From Capitulum mitella (Eukaryota; Arthropoda; Thecostraca; Pollicipedomorpha; Pollicipedidae), in the NCBI GenBank assembly GCA_030062745.1, contig CP099842.1, positions 6,925,822 to 6,989,821 of the forward strand: 64,000 nt of DNA, written 5' to 3'. Both the position numbers and the translations under genes were made by a program. Below the pieces are notes generated by a model that saw only the letters and a list, made by a program, of their open reading frames with translations, was not told the origin of the DNA and searched no databases. Positions 24,801-39,800 of this stretch are shown piece after piece. How positions within the stretch are numbered: position 1 is the stretch's first letter; each line of letters begins with the position of its first letter.

Positions 24801-27800
24801 AACAGCCCGTGCACGACAAGGAACAGTGGTCAGATCAGCCCCTGATGTCCCTCATCGCTCCGCCAGCAGCCTTTCCGTCAAATCGCAAACCACGGCCATG
24901 CTGATCCCACCACGTCGGCCTGCCGCTCTCGCGGCATTGATCACGTATACAAACACAGCTCGATCGAACAGCCAATCTGGCGGCCGACACAACACACGTT
25001 ACGCGGTCCGACGAGACGGCAGACAAAACACCAATCGCCCGGGTGACGACAGCCCGCTTCTCCCAGCCCGGTCCTTCATTACCGACCAGAACAGGCCGAG
25101 CATTGTCCCCGGAACAAAGCCCTCTAATTTTCGCCACCGTACCGGTCACGTGGCCGCCCCCGGGTGGCGGGCCCGCTACGGCTGCACGCCGCAGCGAAGA
25201 TCAATAGCCCGGGTACGAGATCCAGCGAGATCCGCCCCCTCCGTTACGGCCGGACACAACAAAACACGGCCGCCGGCCGCCCCCGACCGGGGCCACATCA
25301 AACGCCGCGCCGGCCAGACGGCCAGGCGCGCGGGCGAGTCCACCCGAGCCGCGGGGGAGGACCAGTCAGGTGCGCCGCCGCCGGCCCGCAGGCCACCGTG
25401 CGTCGTCGCCACGGTGTAATTTGTGACGGTTTTCGGCTGCGCCGCGGTCCTGCCTTCAGGGCCAATCACAAAAACGGCGCCACCGCGGCGTTTCGGCATC
25501 AGATGGTCGCAGCTGGTGCGGTCATGCGGTACGTTTTTCCTTCCCACGCGACGCGAGGCCCCTGCACGGGTCTTTAAATCGGAATCAGCACCGCCACGAC
25601 GGAGCTATTGGCCCGGCCTAGGTGTGCGGGCGGCTTGTTGATCGAAAATTAGCCGCGTCGTTAATGCCGATAGGCACATATTCGACCGCCCAATGGACCT
25701 CTCCGTAGTATGCAGATCCCGGCTGCATACAGTTAGCGTAAACGACCGCACACAGCTATGCAAACCGGACCGAAGTATGCATAAGGCGGTCCGGCATCGC
25801 GCCAAATACAGACGGTGCCCCGCACGCCACCCGACTCCGGGGAACGCTGGGAGGCCCGAGCTGATCGGCCCACTGACGTCACGGTCAACCATCCTGCTGC
25901 TGACGCGGGAGGGCACCCAGCGACCGCGCAGCAAGACCTTTTAACTGATGTCAGAAACGGCCGTCCTGCTGCTGTTGACGCAGGACGATATCCATCGCAG
26001 ACACAGTACGGCACAAATGACGCCCCTGACAGACGTCCTGCTGCTGACGTCGGGACGGCATACACCGCTGAGGCGGCAGGCGGTCGAGGCGAGTCGCGGT
26101 TAATGGGGGTCGCGTGCCGGCCGCGGGCGGACAGCTGGATTACACGGCTCCAGACTGGATTATAGCCGCCGCCGCGGGCATGGATCGATGAACGTCAGCT
26201 GACGGTCCTACTGCGGAGTCGCCAGTTGGGAGCTCGCAGTGCTCCGGAGTCATCAGCTGGGAACCCGCATTGTTGAGGAGTCGTCGGGTGAGAGCTTGCA
26301 GTGCTCCTGAATCGTCAGCTGGGAGCTCGGAGTGCTCCGGAGTCGTCAGCTGAGAGCTCGCAGTTATCAGCTGAGAGCTCGTAGTGCCCTAGGGTCACCA
26401 GCTGATTGTCGGCAGTGTTTCGAGCATTTATCCGGCAATCAGACGTGTTGTGGTGTAATCAGTGAACCGCTGGCCGCACTTTGCCTTTTGGTCTGCCTCT
26501 GTCAGGAGCTGCCCGGTCCAGTTTGATAATTAGACCCACTCCAATTTCCCTACGAGACAACGGACGCCTTTACCTTCCTATTCCTCCGCGGTGGCCGCCG
26601 GGGAGTTTTGCCTCGGCCCGCCACCACGAGCCTGGTCAAGCACACCGTCCCGCCACAACAGCCACGTGGGCAGGGCGTGCCGTCGGCCGAGACAACACGG
26701 CCCTGCGGGACGGACTGTCGCGGACTGCCGGGATGGGCTGCCAGCCGGCTCCAGCAGCCGCCGCCAGCACGCGTCCCTGCCGCCCGCCGCAGGCCGCCCG
26801 CAACCAACCCGCAGCGCGGCGTGCGGCCGACCTTGCACGCATGGTGTCACATTACGACCCCGACGAGGTGCGTCGACTGACGCCGGCGGCGCCCGCACGA
26901 CAACCCACCTGTCCGTACGCCAGGATGGTGGCGTTGTAGCCCTCCAGGCAGCCCTCGACCAGCTGCTCGGTGCTCTGGCTGTAGACGTCCTGCTGGTCCG
27001 AGTCCATGTCGAACATGTAGTCGTAGGTGAAGGCCTTGTCTGACCCCAGCCAGACCTGCGGTTCGCCAGGGGTCACCGAGGTGCAGACCCGACACATGTC
27101 GATCTTCTCTCGGGAGATCAGCGGCCGGATCCTGCGGCAGAGGGCAGCGTCAGCAGCGGAGCATGCCAAGCGGCCGCTTCGCGCCGCCCACGCGGGCCGC
27201 TGTGAAACACGACCGAACTTAGCCTTGAGCAAGTGTTTACATACGGTAAGCGGAGACGACATTGTCAAGGTATGTGCACGGTAAGAGGAGAACGGTGTCA
27301 CATGTTGTTATTACGCAACGAGAGGCATTTGTAAGGCGTCTTTTTTGGCCCGTTTCCCTACTGAGCGGGGCGCGGATTACAGCTGGCACAAAGTGAGCCG
27401 GACCGGCGGTGTGGTAACCGTGCCGGCCGCGCCCTGATCCCCACCGGCGTCCATTAGCCGGCCGTCTCCGCGGTCCCGATCGCGGCGGATTAGGATGACG
27501 CTGGGCGCGACCCCGCGTCGCTCCGGGACCGCCGCCGGCAGACGGGGCGGCGCCGGCCGCGGCCGCGTTCCGTCCAGGCTCGGGCTCCAGCAGAGCGGCC
27601 GCCGGCGGCGCCGATCGGGCGTCGGGCCGCCGCGGCCGGACGGCGTTTTTATCCCGGTCGGACGGCGTCTGCCGGCCTCAGCCGTCGCGCGGGACGCGGC
27701 CTCCTCAGTCGGACCAAAGATCCCGCTTCTAGCCGGGACATGTGTGACCGGATACCGGATACCGGCCGCTTCCGGTCACGGTCGGGCCGCCGGTGGGCGC

Positions 27801-30800
27801 CGGTCGACCGTACCGGGCGGCCGCCGTCGAACGCAGCCCGCCCCGCCCCCGGCCCTGAGGGCGTGCCGGCCGGCCGGCCATGCACGCGCCCAAGGCTACG
27901 GCCGGGGCGGCGGCGGAACCCGGCAAGGCGCAAACACGGCCGCCGCCGCTCTCCTCGCTCGGACCAAGCCCGCCAACGAGCAGGGAGAAGGCCGGGTATC
28001 CACGCCGGGCACACCGCAGCGCTCCCGGTCCGAGACTCCACGGACACGTCGGACGGCGGCGACAGCGGCCTCCGGGCCGAGGTGATTGTGCTGCCCACGC
28101 GCTGTCCACCGCTTCAGGTGTCCTCGACTCGAGAGCTCTGAGTGACAGCCGCGGCCAGCCGAGGCGCGCCACCAGTGACTCCATCCAGCGATCCGATTGT
28201 GTAACCGCAGCATTTGTCAATGTGTACGGACGTGACTTTTCGGCTAACTGCCGACGGTGTCCTAACAAACCCTAGATCGGAACCCTCAATGGCCATGGCT
28301 GCGTTTCCTCACGTACACACTCTGTCATGGAGATCCTCAATCGCAATCACCGGCCATTCCCCAATCAGACCCGTTTCCCCCGAACTGCAGCGGCCATTTG
28401 TCACAGGTGTGCGCGCGCGGCCCGCGAGCCAGAGGTGCGTCCGCGCCGGCCGCGGCCGCCGGCCCAGCCGGGGTAAACCCTGCCGGGCGGGCACGCGCCG
28501 GCCGGGCGGCGCGGCGTGGCGCAGCGGCGCGCCGGAACCCGGTCCGCCGCGCCACGCGCCGCCGACCGGTCGGCGTCTGGCCGCCGCCCGAAAAGGTGCG
28601 TCGCTCATGGCTCGGCGTCACACAATGGGCGCTGAAGGTCCGCGCCACGGCCCCGCGCGCGGCTCGGCTCGGCTCGGCTCGGCTCGGCTCGGCCCAGCTG
28701 TCGACCGCGGGGCTTCGGCTCGGCGTGTGGAGGATACGGCCGGCGTACGGTCGGCGCGGTGACCTCTGAGGAGTCGGGCCGCGTTTTTGTCTGACCCCGT
28801 CCCCGCCACAAACAGGCAGCGCGTGAGGCGGCGGCGCACGCCCGCGTCGCCGCAAGCCGCCACTTCCGCGCTGATTAGCCGGTCACCCCTGGAGTCTGGC
28901 GCGGACGCCGCGACGACGCAGGAGGTACCCGCGCCGACCGTCCCGTCGCAGCTCCGTGTGTCCGGTACCACACGCAGGTCCGCGTGTGGTAGACGCGCGT
29001 GTTCCGCGCCTCAGCCGGCCGTCCCGTGTCAGACACGGAGGCGCCTCCCGTGCCAGACACGCAGGCGCCGGCTGATTCGGCGCCGACCAGCTGGCGGGAA
29101 GTCGCAATTTTGGCGCGCTCTGCGTCACGCGTCGGCCGGTCGCGGAGTGTCGCCGGTGCGGCTCCGAGCGTCAGCCGGTAGCACGTGTCGTCAACGCCGC
29201 GTCGGACGTTGCCTAAGTTTAAAGGATTGATGGTAGCTTGGGAAGTGGTCCGACTGCGTTGCCGCGCGAGGCCCTTCAGACGGTCCATCGATCACGATTG
29301 AAAGTATTCCCCACGAGAAACAAGATTAGCCGCCAGGATTACCAGCCCTCCGCGCCATACCAGTCGTCGAGGATCTGTTGAGACAGAGAGGGTGGGCAGA
29401 CACTTCACGACAGGTTATGTCTCGCAGTGATAAAACCTCCGGAAAACTGCGCCACAAAACGTTCCATGATGCCATTCAGTGACAGCAGCAATAACTCGCG
29501 AGACGGAGCCGTGCCGCCCATTATGCAGAAGCCCGCCCATGACAGGGCCGTAACACGCGCTGTGAAGTGCCCATGACCCAGAGGACGTCCTCATGGCCGA
29601 TCCGCCGACCGCCGGAGATCCGGTGCAGCTCGGCAGCGCCGCAGAGGCCGCGTATTCATGAGCCGCACTGCAGGCTTCCGAGCACACGCGGCAAGTGCGC
29701 CAGTCGGCCGCAAGGTCAGCCGAGCGGCGCCGGCCGACGCGCGCCAGGCCCGCTCATGAGCGCATGCCTGCCGACTTCCGTCGCCGGTCCTTATAGGGCG
29801 TGAGAGCCGGCGGCGGCTGCCGCGTCCGGCCGCCCGGCGCTGGGAAGGTCGGCGAACGCCGCCAGAGTCAGACCGGGCCGAAGAGATGACGGTCCAGGGG
29901 CCGAGGCGGCGGCGACACCGCACGCGCGCCGGAGGCCAGCCGGCCGCGTCCTAAGCTGCGGCACACCTGACGCGGGGAGGCCAGGCCGGGGCCGCGCCGG
30001 CCGGCCGCTGAACCGGCGCTCCATTAGCGCGCAGATGGCCGGCGGCGGCGCCGCGTCGGCCGGCGGAAGCGACACCATACGTCTTGCGGTCGCGGCCGTC
30101 AGCCGGCCGCCGCCCGCCGTCGGGGTGGTCCGGCGGCGGGTCGCCGCCGCCGGCCGCCTGACCGGCCGACGCCGCGCCGTCTGCCGCGCCGGTGACAGCC
30201 CGGCCGACGGCAGCGATGGATGGCCGGCCGGGCGGCGGCGGCGCTGCCCGGTCTCCGCCGACCCGGCGCCTCACGAGACGCGCAATACGCCCCCGCCCGG
30301 CTCGAGCGGGAACTAGTTTGCCCCCGCGCGACCACCTGCGCAGATGGAGAGAGCGGCGACCGGAGCCGGCCGTTCAATAATGAACCGGCGCGCCGCATCA
30401 AACATGCACGAGGACACGTGCCGATGCACCATCTATCAGAACTGCCGCACAAACAGTCTGACGACCACTGTCAACATACGCGCGTACAGTATGCGAAAGA
30501 GAGCTACAGAACCCGTAGTGACAATCCGGCGACTGCGTGAGAGCGTCCGGCTCCCGCTGCCGAGCACGTCTCCCCGCCGGCGGCCGTCCGCGCCGCCGCA
30601 TTCCGCCGCATTCCGTCGAATTCCGCATAAGTCCCGGCAGAAGCCAGCCGCGCCGCCGCCGGCGATCATTACCGGCGACGGCGCGGTTTCGCCGTGATTT
30701 CTCCCCGGCCGACCGCCGCCGGCCCGGGGCACCTGCTCTGCTCTCACGGGGCGGCAGCCGTCCGGCCGCGGGCCTGCCGTGGTGCGGCCGCAGCCCAGCG

Positions 30801-33800
30801 GAGGTACGGGCTCCGCCGCTGCCGCCGGACCTATTTAGGGCGGCTGTAACCGGACCCCGCCCCACGGGTCAGCCGGCCCACCCAGCGGGCCGGGTCAGCG
30901 GCCGGGTCGGCGTCCGGTGGCCCCGGCACGGCGGCAGGGCGGCAGGGCGGCAGCGAACAGGCCGCCGGCAGAACCGACCAAAGACGCAGCGGGGCGCCCA
31001 GCGAGGCAGCTTGAAGGACGGAGAAACTGTGGCTAAACTTACAGCCAGCCGGTCCATACAGGGCGTCGCAAAAGAAATAAATCTATCAATCAACGCTCCG
31101 GACAAGCGCTCCTTAACTAGAAATGTCACATTTGATAAACGTCTTGATCCGGGGAAAGAGCCGCAGTCTAGACGCTTGGCAAATATCCCGAAGGAAAGAA
31201 GTCCTGTAATATTTCATTCGGAGCAGAGCAGACTGCACAAATCATACAAAGTTAAAAAGCTCTCTCCCAGGAACACGCCAACAAATGGTCAGCGCACGGC
31301 CAAACCAAATGACACCACCGTCCCGTGAGATCGAATTCCTTGACGCACGGTCTCCGAACTGTGTGTCCCCGTTCTCCAGCATGCCTAAAAAGCCATCAGC
31401 CAGATATCCCAGTCACGGATAGCTCACGAACGCTAGCCATGAAGCGTGTGAATGCAGAAAACTTCGACTTCCTGTCCAACGTTTTCAGTTGCCACAAATA
31501 CCAACGCCATACCCTGCATGGCAATCGCATGAGTCAGAAATGCGATGTGCGGATAGAAGCTCTGAAAACGCTACGCCATTTCACTCGTGGAATCAAGGCT
31601 CTAAAACGGCTCACAAATTCCCTGAAACAGCGCTCGTAAAGTACACGAAACGAGCTCCGCCACGTTCAACTACAGCCAAGCAGCCCTCGAACAGACGACA
31701 AACTCCTGACCTCGCGACTCGGCACCTCATAACGAGTCACTTCACCGGCACAGCCGCCGCCCGCCCGCGGAGGCCAAGAGAGAGCCAGGCTCCCACGGAG
31801 CGCCGGAAACTGAACGAACCCGGAGAACGGGGCAGTGGAGACAGCAACGGTCGTGCGAATCGAGGCCTCCGTCTTTCCGACATCGGAGTATGATGGCTTG
31901 ACGGCGCCGTCCCGGCCCGCCGGCCCGTCGTCTGGCTCGCGGCGACAGCCGGCCGTCCGCCCGGCTCGGAATCGATGGCCAGATCTGCGCCGGCGACGTA
32001 CACGAGCGAGACCGTCGGCCGGCGGCGGAGGGAGACTTCGGGCGGCGGCGCGGTGTCAGCTGACGACGGATCAGCGCCGCCCGGGCTGGTAACGCCAGAT
32101 TGCCGAGTGGCTTCATCGGCCCGGCAAGCGGCGGGGGGGGGGGAGGAATGCCTCGTCGGCGCCGACGCCGGGAGGAGCAGTCTCGTCGACGTTCGCCTGG
32201 ACCAGAGATGACGAGGGATACGACAGCACCTGAGCCAGCCAAACAGTGAAGGACTGCAGGGGAGGAGACACGCGACAATAGAGGAGTGGGACGAGAGGAG
32301 CAGAAAGAGGACAGAAAGGGAGGCAAGCGGCAAGAGGAAAGCGAGGAAAAGCTGTAGCAGGTAGGACATGGGGTGCGCCGTCGTCGAGTTCAAATGACGC
32401 CCCAGAGAGGGGGAGGCGCAAGCAGAAATAGTGCGCCATGCGTAATGCAGAAGCGGGTAATGGAAACAGACATTACACATGGAGTAGAGAGAGCCAGGAG
32501 AGAGGCGAGAGACACAGAGAGGTATGCGGGGCCGCCGTAACCGCAAACAACCCCGACTGCAGATCAGACCGCACTTCAGACATTTGCATAATCGAATGTG
32601 GGCGCCGGCTTCGCTGCAATTGTAAACAACGGAGCCTTGGCTCTAATCGGCATGCAAATTTATTTTACGGCGGCAGGCCGTAATGACGTCATGGGGCGCA
32701 GATCTTAATTACTGGCACCTTCCGATTGATTGGGCGCGGTGCGCAAACACGACACGGCGCAATCGGCGCGCGCCGCCCCTGGGGCCGACCGTGCGTGCCG
32801 GCACGCCGCCGTGCCGCCGGCCGACGGCCCGCTCCGCCCTCCGCCGACGGCCGGAGCTCAACGGCTCCCCGGAACTGACCCCGGCCGGCCCTGACCGGCG
32901 AGAAGGCGGCGGACTCGCCCTCAGGGCGACTGTCCAGCGCCGGGCCGGCCGGCCGGCGGTTCGGCGGCGGTCCAGCACACCGGGGCAGTCTCAGTGTTAG
33001 CCGGGACGGTCCCACCTCACACCCCAGCGTCAGCCGGTACAGTTCCGCCACATCCCAGCCGCTCTCCACGGCAGCGTCGGCGGTGGTCCAGCGGACCAGG
33101 CCAGCCTCGGACGGTCCCACTTCATACCCCGGCCACCCTCCACGGCAGCTGTCCAGCGGACCAGGCCAGCCTCAGACGGTCCCACTTCATGCCCCGGCTA
33201 CCCTCCACGGCAGCGGTCCAGCGGACCAGGCCAGCCTCAGACGGTCCCACTTCATACCCCGGCCACCCTCCACGGCAGCGGTCCAGCGGACCAGGCCAGC
33301 CTCAGACGGTCCCACTTCATACCCCGGCCACCCTCCACGGCAGCTGTCCAGCGGGCCAGGCCAGCCTCAATGTCAGCCGGCTCGGCCGCCGCTCCGCGGA
33401 ATATTGATCGCCATCAGCCTCCGCCGGCCGCCATAAATATCCCAGTCGGCACCGGCTCGGCACGCCGCTAACAATTACTCCGCCACGCCGGGACGGCGGA
33501 ACAAGCTCCGCGAAACGTGGCCGGAGGCGTCCCTCTGTCCCCAGCCGGCCCGATCCTCGGCTGTGAGACGAGAGGTAAGAGGCAATAAGCCACACGCTCT
33601 CCCGGCAGGCGCCGTAGTGAAGCGGCAACGGCGCAGTGCCGGGTGTTGTCTTGTCTCAGTCTTGTCAAGTGATGCAGACGAGCAATGGGCAAAGCGTCGC
33701 CGTCGGTTTCGGGCGTGAGCTACCTCGGACACGAGCGCCGACCCGTGCGGCACGCCTAGGTATTAAGGCAGAGCTGAGAGCCTGGGAGCCCACACAGGCC

Positions 33801-36800
33801 TTCTCAGCACTTGAGACACAGGGGAGGCCATCCAGCCAGCTGATGACTCTTGAGACGTCCGCCAGAGGAGCGGCACCGGCCAGCCTCCGCCCTGGTGAGG
33901 TCACCATCTGACGACCGCCAGAAAGGACACCACACCGGCGCTCCTTCAGCCACCCCCGCTACCCAACTCCACACTGTCTTTTTGGTGCTCACGGCACAAA
34001 GGCAGTATCTTAAGTCACCTGAGCAATGAGCACCTTTCAGGCTCCCGTCGCCAGCGTCGGGTACCGTTTCATCAGATAGTCGCCGCTTCACATGACGCCC
34101 ACACCGGTAACCGGAGACGGCGGCGGCTGGCAGGGGCGCAGCCCCGTCCGCCGGTCCCGACAGTCCTCCTCTCTCGGCTCTACGCCTGAGGCCGCCGGTC
34201 CGGACCGTCTGCTGGCTGAACACCTGGGACCGCTGGTTCGTCTCCGTCTCCCGGCTCTACACCTGGGACCGCTGGTCCGTCTCCATCTGCGGGCTGTACA
34301 CCTGAGGCCGCCGGTCCGGACTGTCTCCAGGCTGTACACCTGAGGCTGCCGTCTCCCAGCTGTACACCTGATCCGTCCCCCCGGTTGTACACCTGCCTCA
34401 GCCCGCCCCACCCAGTGACATCACGCCGTGCCAGCGCGGTTTTTGCCGGCCGGCTATCAGGCAAACATCGCCGGCCGACACCCGCTGCCGCCGCCGCCGC
34501 CGCTGAACGCTCACACGGCATCTCCGGCCGGCCGCCCCCTTGAGGCTCCCAAGACAAGGCCGCCCTCCCTGTCCCGCTCCGGGCTATGCTGCTGCCTGCA
34601 GCCGTACATAACAGTCACCCGCAGGGCATCTCAGAGCTTCTGACACGATGGAGGGGCCGAAAAAACTTGTGACATGTTGAGATTAACGATGCTCTGCCTC
34701 CCCTGTCCAATTTTATTGTTCCTTTCCTTGGTCTTTTATTTTTTGAACGATCAGTACAACTGCGGAGTAATGCCACTCACCATAACCAAAACTAAGCACC
34801 TCTGCTCATTTTACAGCGCGATCAATGTTACCAGTCCCACCAAGCTAGCCCTCATAACACCACCAATCCCACCAATCTAGCGCACACGCAGGCGAGGGCG
34901 TCTCCCGGGGCTCCCAGCCACGCAGACTCCGAGGAGCTCCGAGTGCGTGTGACGCTCGGCTCCCGGCCGCCGGCCGGTCATTGCCCCCGTCCAGACGGAC
35001 CGCCCCCGGCAAGCGTGCCACCGCCGAGCCCCCCCCCCCTCCGGCTGAGCGGCGGCGGTGTCGCCTGCCAGACGCGCTGATGAAGGACGTCATTACGCCA
35101 GATCAGAGGCGGAGACAGACGCGGACACGCGCCGCGCCCGCACGTCTGCCGAGCTGGGGACAGAGCCAAGCCCCGCCGACTCCCGGAGAGAACCTCGACT
35201 GGGGACGGACCCTGGCCCCGCCGGTCTCTCCATTGTCACAGAAAAGCTCTCCTGGGAGGCGGACCCCTGGCCCACTGGACTTTCAAGTTCTCTGATGAAA
35301 CAAAGGATGGTTCGGGAGCTCGTAACTAAGGGTGGTTCGGAAGCTCGTAACTAAGGATGGTTCGGGAGCTCGTAACTAAGGATGGTTCGGGAGCTCGTAA
35401 CTAAGGATGGTTCGGGAGCTCGTAACTAAGAATGGTTCAGGAGCTCGTGACTCCAGACGGCCATCTCCCCGCCCAGAGTGGATCCAGTCCGCGCCGGCGC
35501 GGGCGGGCCCGCTGAGAGGATCAGAGCCGACTCGAGTGTTGGCTGAGCGATTGAGACGCGATGGGCGCGGGATCAGCTCCGCCCGGGCCAGGGTCGGTCC
35601 GACCGGTCGCCGGCGCCGCCTCCTGCTCACACTGGCTCCAGTGTTTGATCTCCCGAGTGGAAGGCTGGTCTCGAAACTCGAGCGGGCTCGATCCACGGAG
35701 AACAATCTGAATAATGTCATTTAAACAAAGGGACATCACAAGTAAAGGGTGCGCTGAAAGGACAGACATTACAAAGCATCACTTGCACGTACCGCATTTT
35801 CAGTGCCCTTCGGTTTGATACCTTCACGCAAGAAAACCCTTCTATTTACTTACGTGTTCTCTCCTAGGCGACATCCGAACAATGGGTGTCAAGCTTTCGG
35901 CTTTTATCTCGTCGACCCTCAGAGCCATTAACTACAAACTCGCCCCATAATACCAACCGTGTTACAAAACTCGGCTGGAGATCTCCAGCCCTCTTGTTAC
36001 TTAATCATCCGCTGCTCTTTATCACTGTTATGGTGATTCAAATGATTGGCATGAATGGGTTGTAAAAGCATGACATTAAAAAGCACTCAATGTAAAACTG
36101 GTCACGAGTCCCAATCGACACTACACGACACTACACGACACAAAGATCACCGCTGCCTTTTTCAGAGGACACCACAAACGCCGCTACGCCTCGGCGCGGT
36201 GTTCCACAACACGGAAAATAATTTCTTTCCGCGTCCAAACGACCAGTCACAGCAGCTGGGGCCGGCCAATCCTGCGGAAACATACCCCGGCGGATCAGCG
36301 CCAGTGCAGGGCGCGTCTAATCACAGACCGACGCCCGTCAGCGCCGCCGGAAATGTCCGGGGGCCGGAGCAAGTCGCTCCTGCGCTTAGCTTCGGCATTT
36401 GGGGGCACTTGGAACGCGCCAAGCCGACAGGCGCATACCGCGGCAGATCAACGCCTACGTCCGGTCAGCACGATCACGCAGAGATCGGCCAGCGCCGCCG
36501 AGAGCTGCGGCCGGCCGGCACGGGTCATTCCTGCCGGTAGCGCTGGCCTCCGACCTCCGACCCCTCCGCCTTGACCCTGAGGCAGCCGCCGGCTTCAGCT
36601 GCGGCAGCCGGAGAGCCTGCGGCAGCCGAGGGCGGCGCCCCGCCGGCACCTCAGCCGGCACGGCCGCGCCGAACCGACCTTCTCTCGGCGCTCCGCCCGG
36701 CTGCGGGCCGACCTTCAGCGCTGTTTGCATCGGGTCGACGGCGCGCCGCTCTGTCTCCCGAGCCGGCCGGCGACAAACGGCAGCCCCGTGACGCCCGACC

Positions 36801-39800
36801 CTCCACCGGCGACACGCCCTCTCAGGCGGCCGCGCTCCGGCTTCTGCCGCGTCCCGGCCCGTCCGGAGACGGCCCGCGGCCGTAAACGTCGACCGGTGAC
36901 CGGTGACCGGTGACAAGGTCACAGGCAGCGGCAGCTGAACAACACGGCCCGCTGCGACGCGAGGAGCGCTCCTCCCCGACCGACCCACCGCCCGGAGAGC
37001 ACCGCGGCGGACCGATAACACCGGGCTGACGGAGCGGCCAGCTGGGAGATTTGTACGCGGGTGGCGCCAGTTTGTCATGCATTTATGCAGGCCGCGATCA
37101 TAATGCGGTGCAGCCGGAATTAACGACGTCGTACAGGGCATCATGTGCCATGCATGAGCGCAGCCGGCACTCGTTGCGTGCTAAAAATAATGTTATTGAC
37201 CGCTGTTACCAACACTTGTGATGCAAGGCAGACAATCTGAGCCACGAGATAACCGAACATGGCGCGTGCAAGCCCACTAATCACTTCTAGGCCTCGAATG
37301 TAAGCAAATAAGAACACCGTGGCAAAACCGCACACGACGATGCGCCAGAACAGACGACCAGTCGGTCACGGCTGGGAAGCCGTGCTGAAACGGCCGCTAC
37401 AAAACAGGATACAACGGCTCCATACGTGGATATAACAATGGAGTTTGGCTGGCGATCAACTCGCCGACGACGGTCATTCCAGACAGCTGCCGGAGGAAAA
37501 TGGGAAACACTGGCCATCCTCAGAAGATGACAGTAAGGCCGCGATCCACCGTCCAGGCCCAATGGCAATACAGGTATACGAACGTTCTCTCAATGTCGAG
37601 GCTGGCACTAACCTACTGCGCATTTCCCTGGAATGAAATCAGCGGTTTCCGTCAAAGCCTGGTATCCTCTCTAGCTGGGGGTAATTTTCTATTATTTTGT
37701 GGGTGCTTCAGCGACCACACCGCTGACTGAGCAACCCAAAGATTTACGACCAACATGGGATCCATGGAGTAAGGAACCGCAGTAATTTGGAATTCCGAAG
37801 AAACTGAAAGCAGGAACAACTCCAGTGCTTAAAAAATCCCGCCCCTGCTATCCAGATAATGACAACTTTAGCCAATAAGCTTGTCACCACACAGCAAGAG
37901 CAAAAACTATGCTTTTGAAGCTGATGGTGACACCGACCACCCTGGTTCTCGGTCAACGGAGCGCGTATTGAAGAAGAACTAAGACACCTGACCACGTCCG
38001 GCAGCAGCAGCAGCACAGAGGACCACCGCCATCTGGCATCCGGCCACGTAATTGACCATCCCCCCGACACCGGCCGCGTAAAGATATCATCAGGACCGGG
38101 CTCAGCGGCACATCCGCAGGTCGGCGGGGGCGGCGACTGGCGTCCAGGTGACATCGCTGCCGGGTGGCCGGCGCCGCTGACGCGCCGCCGCCGCCACAAA
38201 AACCCGCCGCCGGACCGGGTCAGTGGCCGCCGCCGTCCCCCGGCCGCCGTCAGCTGGACCAAACGACCGGATGCGTCCGGCCGACGCCGCCTCAAAACAG
38301 GCTCGTTAGCGCTCGCGCCCGAGGAACGCGGCACTCTGGCGGCCCGGCGACTCGGACCGATTACAGCCGGCCGGCAGCCGATCGGCCTAATTGAGCCCGC
38401 ATCGTCATTCGACTATCAAAACATGTTTTGCCGTTGTGTTTTGTGATCGTAATGGCGACGGCACTCGGCAGCCGCGGACGACCCGCGCGACAAGGCTTCT
38501 TCGCTCCATCGGCGGCCCATTCAATGAATCTAGTTCTCGGGCCCCGTCTGACAGCGCGAAGCGGTGGTAAAAAAACGACGCCCAAGTCCTTGATCGGCCA
38601 GGGCCGAGTCAACACGTCCGTAACAAAGCCTCGCCGTCAGGGTGACTAGCCGTGTTCGGGCCGCCTCGCCGTGGTAGGAGGTCCGCCGCAGGGTCTCCCT
38701 GGGAGGACGCTCTGTCGGAGGCCTAATCGGCCGCGGCCAGCCGCCACAGCGCGGTGGTCGCCAAGAGGCCCGCGCTCGGCGCCTGTTAGCGTCAGCGCCG
38801 CGATCGATCGCCGTCGGACGTGACGGCGCGTCACGGAGCGTCGCGCGTCACGTCGGCGGCCGCATCCCTCGCGGCCTCGGCGCGCTCCGAGCTGTCGTCA
38901 ACAGCTCGTCCCAGCCGCCGCCGCCGGCCGGAGCGGCACACAAGCCCAGAGGACCGGCCGACTGCCGTGACGCCCCGTGACGGCCCGTCCCCGACTGCCG
39001 CGGCGCCGCTCTGCGGGCCGGCCGCGGCCGAGCACCGGGCACCTGCCGCCGCGGCGCACGCACTCACGCCAGGACTTTCACCGCCGCGGCGACCTTGACC
39101 GGGGCGGGTCGGCGGCGGCGCCCGCGGCGCCCGGGGGCGGTCCGGGCGCCGGGCGACGCCGCCGTCCGCCGCCGGACGGCCGTCAGGGCGCGGCGCGAGG
39201 GGCGTGCGCCGCCGGCGACCACAGGCCGGCCGTGTTGGTCAACAGCCGGCCGCGACGTGCGACCTTGCCGGCCAGGAGCCGATAAAATCCAGTCGGACGC
39301 CGCCGGAATCCGACCGGTCTCCCCCCCCCCCCCCCCCCCCTGCCGCCCATACAAGCTGACGGCGGCGGCCGCCGGCCGCGGCAGACTCGGCGGAGAACAG
39401 GTGCCGTCCAGAGAGCGACGGATGACGCAGCTGCCGAGGAGGACAACCGCCGAGACGACCGAGACGCCTGACGTCACAACCGCGGCCGCCCTGAGCCGCT
39501 CCAGCCCGAGCCTGCACTTCAGACACCGTCAGTCCGGGCCCGCCGCGGCAGACCCGGCTCAGTCAGCCTCCGCCGCCGGAGGTGGCGCGTCCAGCCGCAC
39601 ATAAGCCCGCCACGGGCATCCGCGTGCCGGCGACGGCGTCATCTAAGCCGGCCACACCCGGCGTTTAGACATACCATAAAGCGGCAGCTCGGCCGCAGGG
39701 GAATGTTTTCTGGAAGCGCTACCACGTGACCGACCTTCCTCCCATCACTCACGTCCATCAGTCACTCCCGACATCACTGACACGGTTGTCACACGGACAG

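Larger units (their letters stand above)
22374..26908 (-). other. Kif21 intron 2
   Basis: A 4.5 kb GC-rich intron holding two minisatellites (24225-24665 and 26200-26400) and a looser one near 25890-26050 built on cctgctgctgacg. I see no exon in it. Confidence 0.7.

Noticed and set aside
30537-31328. Plus-strand frame of 263 codons
   Set aside because: It crosses from GC-rich into AT-rich DNA with a change of composition and no recognisable homology or splice context.
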